DNA of 64,000 bases, taken from assembly GCA_041391425.1 (NCBI GenBank), contig JAWKNZ010000003.1:62001-126000 (forward strand). Reading direction: 5' to 3'. Source of the DNA: JAWKNZ01 sp041391425 (GTDB taxonomy: Bacteria; Bdellovibrionota_B; Oligoflexia; Oligoflexales; JAWKNZ01). Shown here piece by piece: positions 9,006-19,600 of the stretch. Positions within the stretch are counted from its first letter, which is position 1. Every line of letters starts with the position of its first letter. Position numbers and translations under genes: made by a program. The notes under the pieces are model-generated. The model worked only from the letters and a program-made list of their open reading frames with translations, searched no databases and was not told the DNA's origin.

Positions 9006-9188
9006 TAGGGCGTGTTGACGTTTCATTTTCGTAGCGAGAGACAAATACTTGAAAGTCGCAGCTAGGAAGGGTTTCAAAAATTACCGGAGGTGTACTAGAT
9101 GTACATTGAGGATAATTTTTGAAACCATGACAACGTTGTGACTCAAGGGTTTGGCTCGTAGTAGGAAATGAAACGTCAACACGCCCTA
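9006..9188. repeat. Family A repeat, copy 2 (inverted relative to copy 1)
   Basis: A 183-bp copy with intact terminal inverted repeats and TA at each end. It is in the opposite orientation to copy 1, recognised by the order of the internal arms. It fills almost the whole gap between the convergent meaB and cytochrome genes, so its hairpin may terminate both. Confidence 0.9.
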
Positions 9189-9226
9189 ATATTTTAAGCT
9201 GCCTTAATGAAAAGATTTCGTGTGCT

Positions 9227-10588
9227 TTATTTTTCCCAATACGACTGAAATAGAAATTTTGTAGAATGTGGTTTATGATGGCAGTTTTTACAAACTTCCT
9301 TTGCTGCTTGCTTTGTTTTTATCTTTGCGGTCGGATTTTGTGTGTGTTCTTTTCTAGGTCCATGACAGTTTTCACACTGAACTGAAGCAAAATTAGGGGA
9401 ATTTTCTTTTGATACAAACCCTCCATCGAGATTATAGGCTAGAACATGACAAGAGATACATTCTGGGTCTTTTTCTTTGTTTTTGGTGACTAAAGTTTTA
9501 TAACTATGGGCATGTTGCGTTTTTTGCCAAATGTTCCACTCTTTTAAATGACAACTTTTGCACGCTTGTGCTCCTATAAAAGGACTGTTTTTTAAAGTAG
9601 CTAAGCGATTAGCCGAAGATCGTTCAAATTCTTTTTTTAATTCTAAGTTGTAACGCTTCATCAAACGGCTTGCAATTCCCGGTACTTGATATTTTCCAGT
9701 TAACCATTGCACAATAGATTCATTGTTCCATCTCTGGTTTATTTCCTTTATGTTGGAGGACTTTTTCCGTGTTTTCTCCTTTGTAATGTCATCCTTCCAT
9801 TCGAGTTCTACTTTATCTATTAGAGAAGTATCTCCTTTGCGGAGCGCACCTCCCAGTAATACACCTTGCCCTCCCAATGGAACTTGGTAAATTGCCTGTG
9901 GCGATCGAATGCGTAGAAGAAGGCCTGGTTTTGAAATTTCTTCATTTCCAATGAGAGCTTTGAGAGGGTTGGCATTTGAACTTATGATAGTGTCAAACAT
10001 TTTTTGATCTGCAATTTCTAAAATTTGCTTGTCACTTGCATTAATAAGTAGGATTCTCTTTTTATTTGGAAACTTTTTTAATATTTTTTTCCATCGCTGA
10101 ATAAGTTTATGATCTAAACCCAACAAGTTTTCTTTATCTATATTTTTATCTAAGTACCCAAATATGACTGCATTATTACTAACAGCAAAGGGGGTAACTT
10201 TTAGGTGAATATTTGCATTGCTTAGTATAAAGTTTCTACTACTATGCATATATGTTTTTTCTTTTAGCTCCATTTCGTTTATTAGAGCAGCATCTGGCTT
10301 TAAGCTATCTAAGCTTTCGTTAATAAACTTATTCTTAATTTTATTTGCTTTTGCAATGTTATTGCCTAAATCAAAAGTTAAAGTTTCTGGAAAAATTTTT
10401 TTTTGCTCGGTAATAAAATTGGCTAAGCGGACTACTCCTCCTAGATCCGTAGATGGGTCACATCCACAGGGTTCAATGTATCCACGTAAATCTCCGTAGG
10501 CGAGCCAATTTAGGGTGCTGGGAGTTGGTAAGTTACTGCTATTGCCTGTTAATATTGCTGGTGAGCATGCTAAGGCATAGAAAATCAT
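9227..10588 (-). CDS. Tetraheme cytochrome c lipoprotein with metallophosphatase-like N-domain
   Basis: From ATG 10588 the protein is 453 aa. It begins MIFYALACS, a compact lipobox (ALAC), so it is probably a membrane-anchored exported lipoprotein. Residues about 30-260 resemble a 5'-nucleotidase-like/metallophosphatase fold (YGDLRGYIEPCGCDPSTDLGGVVRL then TFDLGNN). The C-terminal third carries four CxxCH c-type heme sites: CKSCH (343), CISCH (377), CENCH (405) and CKNCH (433), in a cytochrome c554-like arrangement. The reading frame is open 81 codons further upstream, but that part overlaps the divergent gene and lacks a signal. Its substrate is unknown; a role in periplasmic electron transfer is inferred. 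Confidence 0.75.
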   Translation of the reverse strand: MIFYALACSPAILTGNSSNLPTPSTLNWLAYGDLRGYIEPCGCDPSTDLGGVVRLANFITEQKKIFPETLTFDLGNNIAKANKIKNKFINESLDSLKPDAALINEMELKEKTYMHSSRNFILSNANIHLKVTPFAVSNNAVIFGYLDKNIDKENLLGLDHKLIQRWKKILKKFPNKKRILLINASDKQILEIADQKMFDTIISSNANPLKALIGNEEISKPGLLLRIRSPQAIYQVPLGGQGVLLGGALRKGDTSLIDKVELEWKDDITKEKTRKKSSNIKEINQRWNNESIVQWLTGKYQVPGIASRLMKRYNLELKKEFERSSANRLATLKNSPFIGAQACKSCHLKEWNIWQKTQHAHSYKTLVTKNKEKDPECISCHVLAYNLDGGFVSKENSPNFASVQCENCHGPRKEHTQNPTAKIKTKQAAKEVCKNCHHKPHSTKFLFQSYWEK

Positions 10589-10802
10589 TTTTAATATTGG
10601 ATTGTTACGATTCAATCTAGGTTCCTGTCTTATGTTTGAGCAAAGATTTAAAGAAAAAATACTGTAATTTAAGCAAGTTCTTGTATAATACTTGAAGTTT
10701 AAATTATTTATCAATAGAACAATCTTTTGTGGAGAAGTTACAAGTTGTCTGATGTGTAGGATGTGCGAAGCGTAAGAAAAAGGTACCGTATTGTAATTCA
10801 TA

Positions 10803-11255
10803 ATGGCGGGCTTTTTTCGATGTAGTGCCATCGTGTATTTTAGATGGTTTTTTATTTCACCCTGTTTAGGTAGGGTTATATTTTTTCTTATTTTATTAGG
10901 GAGGAGGTTTTTCCTGGCTAAGCATAAGCTAAGATGGCGTAAAATTGCCTTTGAAAAGATAGATTTGTTATTTCGTTTTTTGGCTTCTAGTTTGAGTCCA
11001 AATCGGTGTTATCGGATCGACCTCCATGGAGCTGTCCTTCCGACTCGTTTTTTTTGGATGACACTTTTAGTAGGTGCAGCAGGCTTAGTGCTTGTCCTGT
11101 TAAATTTGATAACAGGCATTCTTGCTGCTAGCGTTTTGTTAATTGTTATTGTTTCTGGATTGAATTTATTGAATGCCGGCGTTTCTGCTTGTGAGCAATC
11201 GAAAAAGAAGTGCTTTAAGAATTTAGGATTTAATAAAAAGCTATCTGACGTCTAG
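10803..11255 (+). CDS. Small membrane protein of unknown function
   Basis: An ORF of up to 150 aa, rich in aromatic and basic residues at its N-terminus. Two adjacent hydrophobic segments lie at about residues 84-127 (WMTLLVGAAGLVLVLL and ILAASVLLIVIVSGL) and the tail is lysine-rich and cytoplasmic-looking. The soluble stretch KIDLLFRFLASSLSPNRCYRIDLHGAVLPTRF precedes the membrane part. The true start is uncertain and may be internal. I do not recognise the family. It lies divergent from the cytochrome gene and convergent with the acetyltransferase. Confidence 0.5.
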   Translation: MAGFFRCSAIVYFRWFFISPCLGRVIFFLILLGRRFFLAKHKLRWRKIAFEKIDLLFRFLASSLSPNRCYRIDLHGAVLPTRFFWMTLLVGAAGLVLVLLNLITGILAASVLLIVIVSGLNLLNAGVSACEQSKKKCFKNLGFNKKLSDV

Positions 11256-11264
11256 TCATCTTAA

Positions 11265-11825
11265 TTAGTCCGATGCTAGCTTGGCATATAATAAAAGATC
11301 AATGAAACGATTATAAACATGACTTGCTTGCCTTAGTTTTCCTTCTAGTTGAAAATTGAGTGATTCTGCTACTTTAATTGATGCAATGTTGCGAGTATCG
11401 CAGGAGATTTCTATTCTATTTAGCTTTAGTTCGTTAAATGCATAGTCAAGCATAACGTTGCAGCATCTCTTCATAATACCATTTCTTCGATGCTCCTTAT
11501 TAAGCCAAAAACCTAGGCTCGTTGAGTAATTGATCCAATTTATTTGGTTAAATCCAATGACTCCTATAATTCTTCCATGTTGTCGGATACATGAAGTTAT
11601 CGCACCTGATTTCTCAAATTTTTCCAATGATAATTGTATGTATTTCTCCATTTCTTTTGGAGAGTTTACGTAATCTAACCAAGGAAGCCATTGACGGAGG
11701 TCATCTCTATTTAAATTAATTAAATAAAGTAACTGGTCGGTGTCATCTAACTTTACTATCGAAATATTTAATTCGGTAGAAATTGGAAAAAAAGTTTTGC
11801 TGTTCATATTGTTGGATAAATACAT
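11265..11825 (-). CDS. GNAT acetyltransferase, RimJ/RimL-like
   Basis: A 186-aa GCN5-related N-acetyltransferase of the RimJ/RimL type, which transfers acetyl groups from acetyl-CoA to N-termini or small molecules. Visible family segments are WLPWLDYVNSPKEMEKYI, GRIIGVIGFNQI, LGFWLNKEHRRNGIMKRCC (acetyl-CoA loop, normally RGxG-like), LNRIEISCDTRNIASIKVAESLNFQLEGKLR. An alternative ATG start lies at 11807. It is a monocistronic gene. A family C repeat sits 36 bp upstream, in its promoter region. Confidence 0.85.
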   Translation of the reverse strand: MYLSNNMNSKTFFPISTELNISIVKLDDTDQLLYLINLNRDDLRQWLPWLDYVNSPKEMEKYIQLSLEKFEKSGAITSCIRQHGRIIGVIGFNQINWINYSTSLGFWLNKEHRRNGIMKRCCNVMLDYAFNELKLNRIEISCDTRNIASIKVAESLNFQLEGKLRQASHVYNRFIDLLLYAKLASD

Positions 11826-11861
11826 GTAGTTATATTGACTTCCAGAATCATATGCTTTTAG

Positions 11862-12025
11862 CCCGGATCCGAATTTCTAGCCGGTTGCGTCGTTGCTTCT
11901 TCGTCAGGAAATCCTCATGTACCAACATGTACACTGCGGTTTCTCATCTCCTCGCGCCTAGCACCCGAGCGAACTTCGAATCCGTTGAAAATAATATAGT
12001 TTTTCAAAAAAATTTCAGATCCCAG
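11862..12025. repeat. Family C repeat, copy 1 (6-bp direct repeats at both ends)
   Basis: A 164-bp element nearly identical, in inverted orientation, to 52382-52544. Imperfect terminal inverted repeats (cccggatccgaa / RC of ttcagatcccag) and flanking ttttag at 11856-11861 and 12026-12031 suggest target duplication. The core contains cctcatgtac and gtacactgcgg. It is located between divergent acetyltransferase and transglycosylase genes. Confidence 0.85.
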
Positions 12026-12230
12026 TTTTAGTATAACAAATTTTTAAATTTATGATGCAAATGCAAGTGCGCAGATTCTTCCAGGATAAACTTTGCCGAC
12101 TGCTAACGGTTCAGCCTTCTTGTTAGAATAGATTATGCCATTTAGCTACAAAGCCATTGTTGGCATAATTTGTCGAACTAGTGGCGTTTTCAAAGATATA
12201 GCTAATTTAAATTAAAATTCATCCTATGCT

Positions 12231-13490
12231 ATGGGAGAAAAATTGCGTTTTACTAAATTGTCATTTTTTATCTTGGTTACTCTTATTATGACAGATAATT
12301 TGTCTGCCTATGAGAGTTTGGATCAATATAAACACTTACTTCCGCAGCCTGGTATTGTCTCTGAACAAGTAAGATTTTGGGAGAATATTTTCACAAAATT
12401 CCCATCAACTACCACTCTAGTTCACGATTCAGATAATCCTAAAAATATCGTCGATATTATTGATCATAAGGTGCTTGTAAAGGGAAATAAAAGCATAAAT
12501 TTGAGTTATAAACACCGTCTAAGACTAAATGATCGCTATTTAAAGAGATATAATTTAGCTTTAAAACGTTTTCAACGTTTAGGAAAGAAAGCATTGCAAT
12601 TTGGTGGAATTGAACGGCGGATTTACAGTGTTTTTAGTCGTAAGAAGTCCGATTTGGCTAAACTCTATAAAGGTGAAATTTCATTACGAACTCAAACAGG
12701 GTTATCTGATGAATTGAAGGTGGCTGCAGAAAGGGCTCAAGATTATCTTCCTTATATTGAAAGAACATTTCGCTCACATAAGGTGCCAACAATTATTTCA
12801 CGATTAGCTTTTGTCGAATCTATGTTTAATATAAATGCTCGATCAAAAGTAGGAGCTTCGGGTATTTGGCAATTTATGCCAAAGACTGCACAAATGTATA
12901 TGAATGTTAATCATTTAGTTGATGAGAGGAATTCTCCTTTCAAATCCTCAAAGGGTGCCGCAAAATTGTTAGCGGATAACTATAAATCTTTACAATCTTG
13001 GCCATTGGCAATTACAGCCTATAATCATGGACGTGGAGGTATATCTAGAGCTGTCCGCCAGACTGGATCAAGTTCTATCGATCAGATTATCAATAATTAT
13101 AGGTCTAGTACTTTTGGCTTCGCTAGTAAAAATTTTTATGCTGAATTTTTAGCAGTAGCAAAAGTATATAACAATTTGATTACAAAGAAAATTGTAGATA
13201 GAAGAATTAGCTCTTTAAGGCTAACACCAATTATTTTGCATGGTAGGTATTCATTGTATCATTTGCTGAAGTTCACTCCTTTGACAAAAGAAATAGTACA
13301 AAAATATAATCCAGAATTTCAAGATTTTGCTTATCGAAAAGGAATTCGTAGATTATTACCAAAGAATTATGAACTATTTGTTCCTACTAAAATGGCTCAA
13401 AAAGTCTTGTTGGGATTAGGGAAAATAAATATCGATGGTAATAAATATGCGTATGAAAACACTAGAACTCGTAGTATTTTGAGGGATTGA
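12231..13490 (+). CDS. Exported lytic transglycosylase (SLT domain)
   Basis: A 419-aa exported protein. Residues 1-26 form a signal peptide (FFILVTLIMTDNLSAYES). The SLT domain lies at about 180-300, with the catalytic Glu196 in LAFVESMFN, the SKVGASGIWQFMP motif (about 205-217) and AYNHGRGG. This matches MltD/Slt-type lytic transglycosylases, which cleave the peptidoglycan glycan strand. No LysM repeats are obvious; the C-terminal 100 residues (YHLLKFTPLTKEIVQKYNPEF, LPKNYELFVP) may hold one degenerate peptidoglycan-binding region. It is the first gene of a tight same-strand set, so it may open the wall for the envelope assembly encoded downstream. Confidence 0.9.
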   Translation: MGEKLRFTKLSFFILVTLIMTDNLSAYESLDQYKHLLPQPGIVSEQVRFWENIFTKFPSTTTLVHDSDNPKNIVDIIDHKVLVKGNKSINLSYKHRLRLNDRYLKRYNLALKRFQRLGKKALQFGGIERRIYSVFSRKKSDLAKLYKGEISLRTQTGLSDELKVAAERAQDYLPYIERTFRSHKVPTIISRLAFVESMFNINARSKVGASGIWQFMPKTAQMYMNVNHLVDERNSPFKSSKGAAKLLADNYKSLQSWPLAITAYNHGRGGISRAVRQTGSSSIDQIINNYRSSTFGFASKNFYAEFLAVAKVYNNLITKKIVDRRISSLRLTPIILHGRYSLYHLLKFTPLTKEIVQKYNPEFQDFAYRKGIRRLLPKNYELFVPTKMAQKVLLGLGKINIDGNKYAYENTRTRSILRD

Positions 13491-14245
13491 TGAAAATTGC
13501 AATTAATACAAAGTGCTTTGAAAGATTATTTCTTTTCTCTTTGTTTATACTATGTTCCAATGTGTTAAAGGCGCAAAACTCCGATTTGGAACCTGTGCAA
13601 TCTATTTTGGATCGTCTTGAAGAAAGGCTATCTGATTTTGAAAAAGATCAACTGGGAATTCCGAATAATGTTAAAAATGACTTTAAAATAGATAGTAAAA
13701 ATGCAAGAGAAGATAAAATTGATGCATCGTTAAATATTATAGGTACAAGTGAAGAATATAGTAATATGCAAGATATTACTAAAGCTCTTAAGAAGCTTGA
13801 ATCCCAGATTAATAATTTATCGTCTGATGTTCATAAGGTTAAGCAGCAGTTTTTGGATGAGGCTAAGATCGATTCATTTGTTGAGATTCAAGTCAAGTTG
13901 GCTTCGCTTCAAAATTATGGAATTAAGACACTTTCATTAAAGTTAGATGGATACGAAGTATTTGAACTTCATGAAGAATCTAGCTTTTGGATGCCTGAAG
14001 ATAAAATTCCAATATATGCAGGTCCTTTACACCTTGGAAAACATAGAATTGATGTTGAAGCAAAGCTTGTAATGAAGAAAAATAATTCAATTCCTATCAA
14101 TACTGACTTGTATCATTTTATAAACAAAAGTTTTGACATTGTCGTTCCTGATGAAAAATTTAGTAAACGATATGTCTTGAGTATTGAAGCACCGGAAAAA
14201 AATGGTGAGAAAAGCAAAATTAGTTTGTTACAGAATAGTCTTTAG
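13490..14245 (+). CDS. Exported coiled-coil protein of unknown function
   Basis: The ATG at 13490 overlaps the TGA of the transglycosylase gene, so the two are translationally coupled. The protein is about 251 aa. A signal peptide (LFLFSLFILCSNVLKAQ) is followed by a charged region with a coiled-coil segment (about 90-125, DITKALKKLESQINNLSSDVHKVKQQF). The C-terminal half (LKLDGYEVFELHEESSFWMP, GKHRIDVEAKLVM) looks like a beta-sandwich with a PEGA-like feel. I do not recognise the family. Position suggests a periplasmic partner of the TPR proteins that follow. Confidence 0.75.
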   Translation: MKIAINTKCFERLFLFSLFILCSNVLKAQNSDLEPVQSILDRLEERLSDFEKDQLGIPNNVKNDFKIDSKNAREDKIDASLNIIGTSEEYSNMQDITKALKKLESQINNLSSDVHKVKQQFLDEAKIDSFVEIQVKLASLQNYGIKTLSLKLDGYEVFELHEESSFWMPEDKIPIYAGPLHLGKHRIDVEAKLVMKKNNSIPINTDLYHFINKSFDIVVPDEKFSKRYVLSIEAPEKNGEKSKISLLQNSL

Positions 14246-14263
14246 TATCTTCGGAGTTTTTAC

Positions 14264-16636
14264 GTGCTTAAAGCTCAACATATAGAAAAATATACGATGA
14301 TATTTTATAATAAGTGCTATTTTTTTCCCTGCTCTTGTCTGATCTTTTTGCTGATAACGATGCCTTGTTACTCATATGATAATTCTATTTATGAAAAAAT
14401 TGAATCTCCAGAGCTTGAAGTTGGTAGTGTCCTTTCAAAATTGGACGAAACAATAAAACGGATAAAAATAAATGATAAGGTTTTGGCATATGGTGAAATT
14501 GAATCAGTAAATCATTCTGCGAAAATGTCTCTCGAACTAGGGATTAGATACTTTCATCAGAAGGAATATTTGTCTGCAATTAGGGAGTTGAAAAACTATA
14601 TTGGTTTTCGACAAACTGTTAGTGGATTGGCGTATTTGACGGCTATCGAGAAAATTGCTAGGTCTAATGAAAGAATAGGTAATCATCGGCAAGCGATGAA
14701 CTATTATATGATGTATTTATCTACATTTGTGACTAGTGATGATCAAGATTATACTCAGTTGACAACGGTTATTCATAGCCTTTTAACTATTATGTCTAAA
14801 TTTGATTCAACTAAGGAATTTGAAATAGGTCCTTTGCTTGCCTCAATTTCATCGCTGCATGTTCCTGATCATGTTATGCCTGAGCTGTATTATTTGACTG
14901 GAAAAACTGCGATGAAAAGTGGTGATATTGATATAGCTACTTCTTGGTTGGATCAGGCTGAGAAAAATGGGGCTAAAAATAAGATAAAATCAAAATCTTT
15001 ATATTTAAAAGCAGTTTTGGCTATTGCTAAGAAAGATTGGGATATTGCATACCAATACTTAAAAAAATCTATTGATATATATGATGATGAGGACTCTGAA
15101 ACTAAAGATCTGTCTCGATTAGCATTAGCAAGGCTTTCTGTTCGCTTGAAAAAGCCTCATGCTGCGTTGGAATATTACGAGTCTGTGAAAGATACTTCTC
15201 CATCATTTAGAGATGCTTTAATCGAAAGTATCTATTTATATATTGATATGAATAAGGCAAAAAAAGCTGTGGCTAAGGCTAATCTATTTTTATCTAGATA
15301 TCCAAACGATGACGAGTCATATCAATTAAAAGGTCTTATGGCTTATTTAGATTTAAGGTCTGGTGATGTTTTTGGTGCTCAGCAAAAAGTTAGGTCATCA
15401 AATTCTAGCTTGATAGAAACACGAAAGTGGTTAAAGGAAAAATTTATAAATCGTAAATTTATAAGTAGAGATGATCTTGAAAGTTTGATTGAAAAGACCA
15501 ATATTCAGATATCTCAATCTATTATAGTAAATGAAGGTAGGAGAAATTTTTCTGTTTTAAATTCTTTAGAAAGACAATTAGCAGAGATAAAAGGAGAGAT
15601 TCGCGATCTTGTTTTTACTATAGGCCAAGTGACTGTACTTAAATACAAACCTCGCTGGGTTAATCGATCAAAGCAGCTATTGGAAATTTCTGAGGAAGTT
15701 TTAGCATACGGTCATCGGCTTGCTGCTGCTGAAAGAAATATGTCCTCAGAGGATTTGAGTAGGGAACAGATGCAGCTTCTTCAAGCTTCGGAACAAAGAA
15801 GAATAAATATGCTTTCTCCCTTAGCCGAAATGAAACGAGAAAAGAATAGATGGTTGAATCTAGGTGATCTTTTAGGGATGACGGTAGATTTAGAGAGAAC
15901 TTATAAACTATTGCAAGAAACTTCTGCGACCTTGGCAAGCCTTCGATTTTTACAAAAAGAAAAAATAAAAAGCGAAGATAGTCCAGTCTTTACGAAAGAA
16001 TCTAAACTGCAAATATTGCAATCTAAAGCTAATCATTTGAGAAATACCGTCTATCGAGCATTGGAAGTAATACGTATACAACGAATTCATAATATTTTAC
16101 AGCAGAGCCCGCATCGATCGATAGCAAAATTGTTGTCACAATATGCTTTAGGTTTGGAAAATGAGGCTGAAGTTCTTGGAAAAATACGTGAACAAAAGGT
16201 AACGGCTTCGGAGCGTTTCTTAGCAAAAGATATTTCATTAGCTTGGAGTAAATGGCGCTATTGCGTGAACGAATTATTTAATCAGCTAAATGCTCTTGAA
16301 GGTGATATTAATAGAGAATTGAAATCATTTTTACATAAGATTGATTCGTTAACTGAAATTGAAAAGACTTTGTCAGAAGAGGTGAAGTATTACTCGAAAG
16401 TGCTAAGTCAGAGATTATCTGAATCAGTTGGACTGATAGTTGAGCATTATGATCACTCAATTGAAGAGCGACTTGCAAAACAAAATAAATGGTTGGCGGA
16501 TATTGAATGGCTGAAAAATCAAAATGAAGATCAAGAATCTATGACAAGAGTGGATAAGTATAAGCTTGAGAAGCAAATCTTGAACGATAATTTAGAAAAT
16601 ATGCGACAAGGGGTTATGTGGAAATGGCCAAATTGA
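14264..16636 (+). CDS. Large exported TPR/coiled-coil protein
   Basis: A 790-aa protein. GTG 14264 has GGAG at a good distance; ATG 14297 is an alternative. A hydrophobic signal follows (CLIFLLITMPCYSY). The region of about 85-360 shows repeated helical pairs with TPR spacing (AIRELKNYIGF, RQAMNYYMMYLS, AIAKKDWDIAYQYLKKSIDIYDD, LALARLSVRLKKPHAALEYYE, AVAKANLFLSRYPNDDESY). From about 420 to the end it is long charged helix, likely coiled coil. The 3' end overlaps the next gene by 19 nt. The family is not recognised, although gliding-machinery (Glt/Agl) TPR proteins have a similar build. Confidence 0.8.
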   Translation: MLKAQHIEKYTMIFYNKCYFFPCSCLIFLLITMPCYSYDNSIYEKIESPELEVGSVLSKLDETIKRIKINDKVLAYGEIESVNHSAKMSLELGIRYFHQKEYLSAIRELKNYIGFRQTVSGLAYLTAIEKIARSNERIGNHRQAMNYYMMYLSTFVTSDDQDYTQLTTVIHSLLTIMSKFDSTKEFEIGPLLASISSLHVPDHVMPELYYLTGKTAMKSGDIDIATSWLDQAEKNGAKNKIKSKSLYLKAVLAIAKKDWDIAYQYLKKSIDIYDDEDSETKDLSRLALARLSVRLKKPHAALEYYESVKDTSPSFRDALIESIYLYIDMNKAKKAVAKANLFLSRYPNDDESYQLKGLMAYLDLRSGDVFGAQQKVRSSNSSLIETRKWLKEKFINRKFISRDDLESLIEKTNIQISQSIIVNEGRRNFSVLNSLERQLAEIKGEIRDLVFTIGQVTVLKYKPRWVNRSKQLLEISEEVLAYGHRLAAAERNMSSEDLSREQMQLLQASEQRRINMLSPLAEMKREKNRWLNLGDLLGMTVDLERTYKLLQETSATLASLRFLQKEKIKSEDSPVFTKESKLQILQSKANHLRNTVYRALEVIRIQRIHNILQQSPHRSIAKLLSQYALGLENEAEVLGKIREQKVTASERFLAKDISLAWSKWRYCVNELFNQLNALEGDINRELKSFLHKIDSLTEIEKTLSEEVKYYSKVLSQRLSESVGLIVEHYDHSIEERLAKQNKWLADIEWLKNQNEDQESMTRVDKYKLEKQILNDNLENMRQGVMWKWPN

Positions 16637-19600
16637 TCCAATCAGTGTTAATGGTATATAAAAAGCTATACTGGGCCGTGTTGATTTTATTAAGTTTCTA
16701 TCCTTTTATCGAAAGCGGGATAGCTTCAGAATTAAATATTTCAGATGAACTTTCTAGTATTGACAGTAATCATCCGGATGCTATTAATGCCTTTCGGTCT
16801 TATTGGCGTTCTTTTGATTCTTTTGAAGACGTAACGATTCGCGAAGGTGAAAAAAGATATAAAGAGTCTTTACAGCACTTGAACGAAATATATGAAAAGG
16901 AAGAAAAAATATCTATTGGTAAACAATTAGAGTTTCTTAGGAAATCTGTTCAGGCATATAGAAAACAACTTCTTAATAATAAAGAGGCCAATAATCGTCC
17001 ATATGTATTGCTTAATTTGTCTCAAGTTTTAAGTAAGATAGGTTTTGTAGAGGAAAAAGGAAAAATTGGTGATTTGGGAGTTGGTAAAAAGAATGAAGCT
17101 TTGACAGTGCTGAGTGATCTAATTGGGATATATCCTGATTTTAAACAGATTGAGTCTGCTCAGTATTTGCAAGCTGTTATTTTGTCATCACTGAATCAGA
17201 AACAAGAAGCATTAGTTGTATGGCAAAATTTAGCTAATAAAGCTGAACACAGCATATATGGTGTTAATGCATTGGTATTTGTTGGGGATTATTATTTTAA
17301 CTCAGATGAGAATGAGAAAGCATTGCTTAGATATAAACGTGCTTTGCAACTTCTTTCTAAGCTTGATAAGGCAGAAAGAATATATGAAACTATTAGAATT
17401 CAATATCGGATAGCCTGGGCAGCCTATCGTTCTGCTAAGTTAGAAATTGCTATTAATACTGGTATCGATATGCTTCAACCTGGAAGTATGGTTAAAAATA
17501 ATGAGAAGAGAAAGCTTATTGAAACAGATGCTGTTGAGTTGATAGGTGATTCACTTTTTGATCAAAATAACTTTGTCGAATTTACCAGGATTGTAAAAAA
17601 GCCAAACTTGTTAAACTTTAGTACTAAGATAGGTTTAAGAACTTTAAGCCGTTATATTAATGCTAGTATTTATTCTGAGGCTGAAAAAATCGGCGATTTT
17701 TTAGTGAGAGAATTCCCTCTTTCTAAAGAAACTCCAGTTATCTATACTCAACTGGCAATGCTCTATGAAAAAATGAGTCAACCAGAAAAGAGAGTTGGTA
17801 TATTGGAGCGATTGGCATTATTATTGCCGAAACAAAGCTTATGGAGAACAAGGCATAAGGTTGATTATGATAGCATTTTAATGATGGAGAAGCTGGCAAT
17901 TAATGCCGCGAAGATAGCAGCTATTTGGCACTACGAAAAAGGTCTGGCTACTGGTAATCAAAAGAGATTTTCTATTTCTGATTCTTTTTATTCAATTCTA
18001 TTAGATTTTGATCCTTCAAATGCCGAAGCCATAAATTGGCGTTTGCGTAGGGCTCATTGCTACTATTTCTCTGATAATTTAGAAACAGCTGTGAGTTTAT
18101 ATACGGAGTTAATTGAACAATATAAAGTTTCAAAATCAACGTTACAAATAGCCTCTTATCAATTGGTCATTGCTTACGAAAAATTATGGAGGCAAAAATT
18201 CGCCAAAGCAGTTGAAAATGGCATTGACCTTGAAAAGGATAAGGTCACACTTGCTCTGGCACATGATCTAGAGCAAGCAGCAAAAAGTTATTCGAATAAG
18301 TTTCCAAACGAAGCGCGCTCAATAGATGTTTTATTAATTGCCGCAAATGCCTTCCGTGATCAAGGAAAATATGGTGACGCATCAAAAATGTGGCAGCGGG
18401 TACTGGTTTCATCACCTAATGAGTCACAGCGTGGATTGGCAATAAGGGGACTGATTTTTGCTTCGATGAAAGATGGATCAACAAGAGATGTTATTCAAGT
18501 TGCCCGTAAATTTCTTAAGCTAGAAGATTGGAATAAATTAGGAAGATATTTGAATAACGAGCTTAAGAGTGTCTTGTCTGTTGCTGCAATTGATGAGGGT
18601 AAAAGACTTAATCAGGATGGAAAACTACTTGAGGCAGGAAAGTTATTGGTTAGTCTTGCTCAAGATTTTCCGTCGATGCCTAATCAGGAAAGAATTTATA
18701 GAGATGGTGCTTATCTTTTGGCAATTTCAGGGCAATGGAATGATGCAGCAGAGGCTGCGAGAAAATTCCTGGCTACTGATAAGAAGACGCTTAGAGGTGA
18801 TATGATTTACTTGCTTGGTAGGGCAAACGAGTATCAGATTAGATTTGCTGGAGCAGCATCATCTTACTTGTTGTTGGCTTCTTCTTTCCCAAAGCATTCG
18901 AGAGCTAAGCCAAGTTTATTGAGATCAGAAAAATTATTTCTGGCAGAAGATAATTATACTGGCGCTGCAAAGTCTGCGGAAATGTCTGGTGATCTTTCTC
19001 AGGATAGAGGTGAACGACTTGCTTTTTATGAGCATGCGATTAAGCATGCAATTGAAGGACATGATTGGGATCTTGCAGAAAAGGTTGTAAAGAAAAGATT
19101 TAAGGTTAGTAATGATGCTTCTCAGAGATTAAAGTCTCGGATCTATTTAGCTCGTGTTCTATCAGAAAAGGGAAAGGATGCGGAGGCGTTAAAAATATAT
19201 AAAGATATTGCGCTACAATCAGCTAGTAAGAAAGGGTTGATGGACCTTAAAACTTGGACAACTTTGATTGGTGAGAGTAATTTGAGTTTGGCTGAAGAGG
19301 CTCGGGATAAGTTCGATGATTTTGATATTTGGGAGAGGAGTGGGCCCATAGATGAAAAAATTTCTTATAAAGCAAAATATTTTGCGGAGTTAAGTGCTTA
19401 CTATCAGAAATGTATTGAATTGAATGATCCTATATGGAGCACGCAGGCGAGGTATAGACTGGCTGAGGCTTCTGATAAGTTTGCTGAGGATATAGCCGGG
19501 CTTATGCAAAAGAATGCGAAACTTGTAACGATAAAATCTCAGCAAAGATATATGAACCAGGTAAAAAGGTTGAGAGAAATCGCTCGTAGGCAGCACAGTC

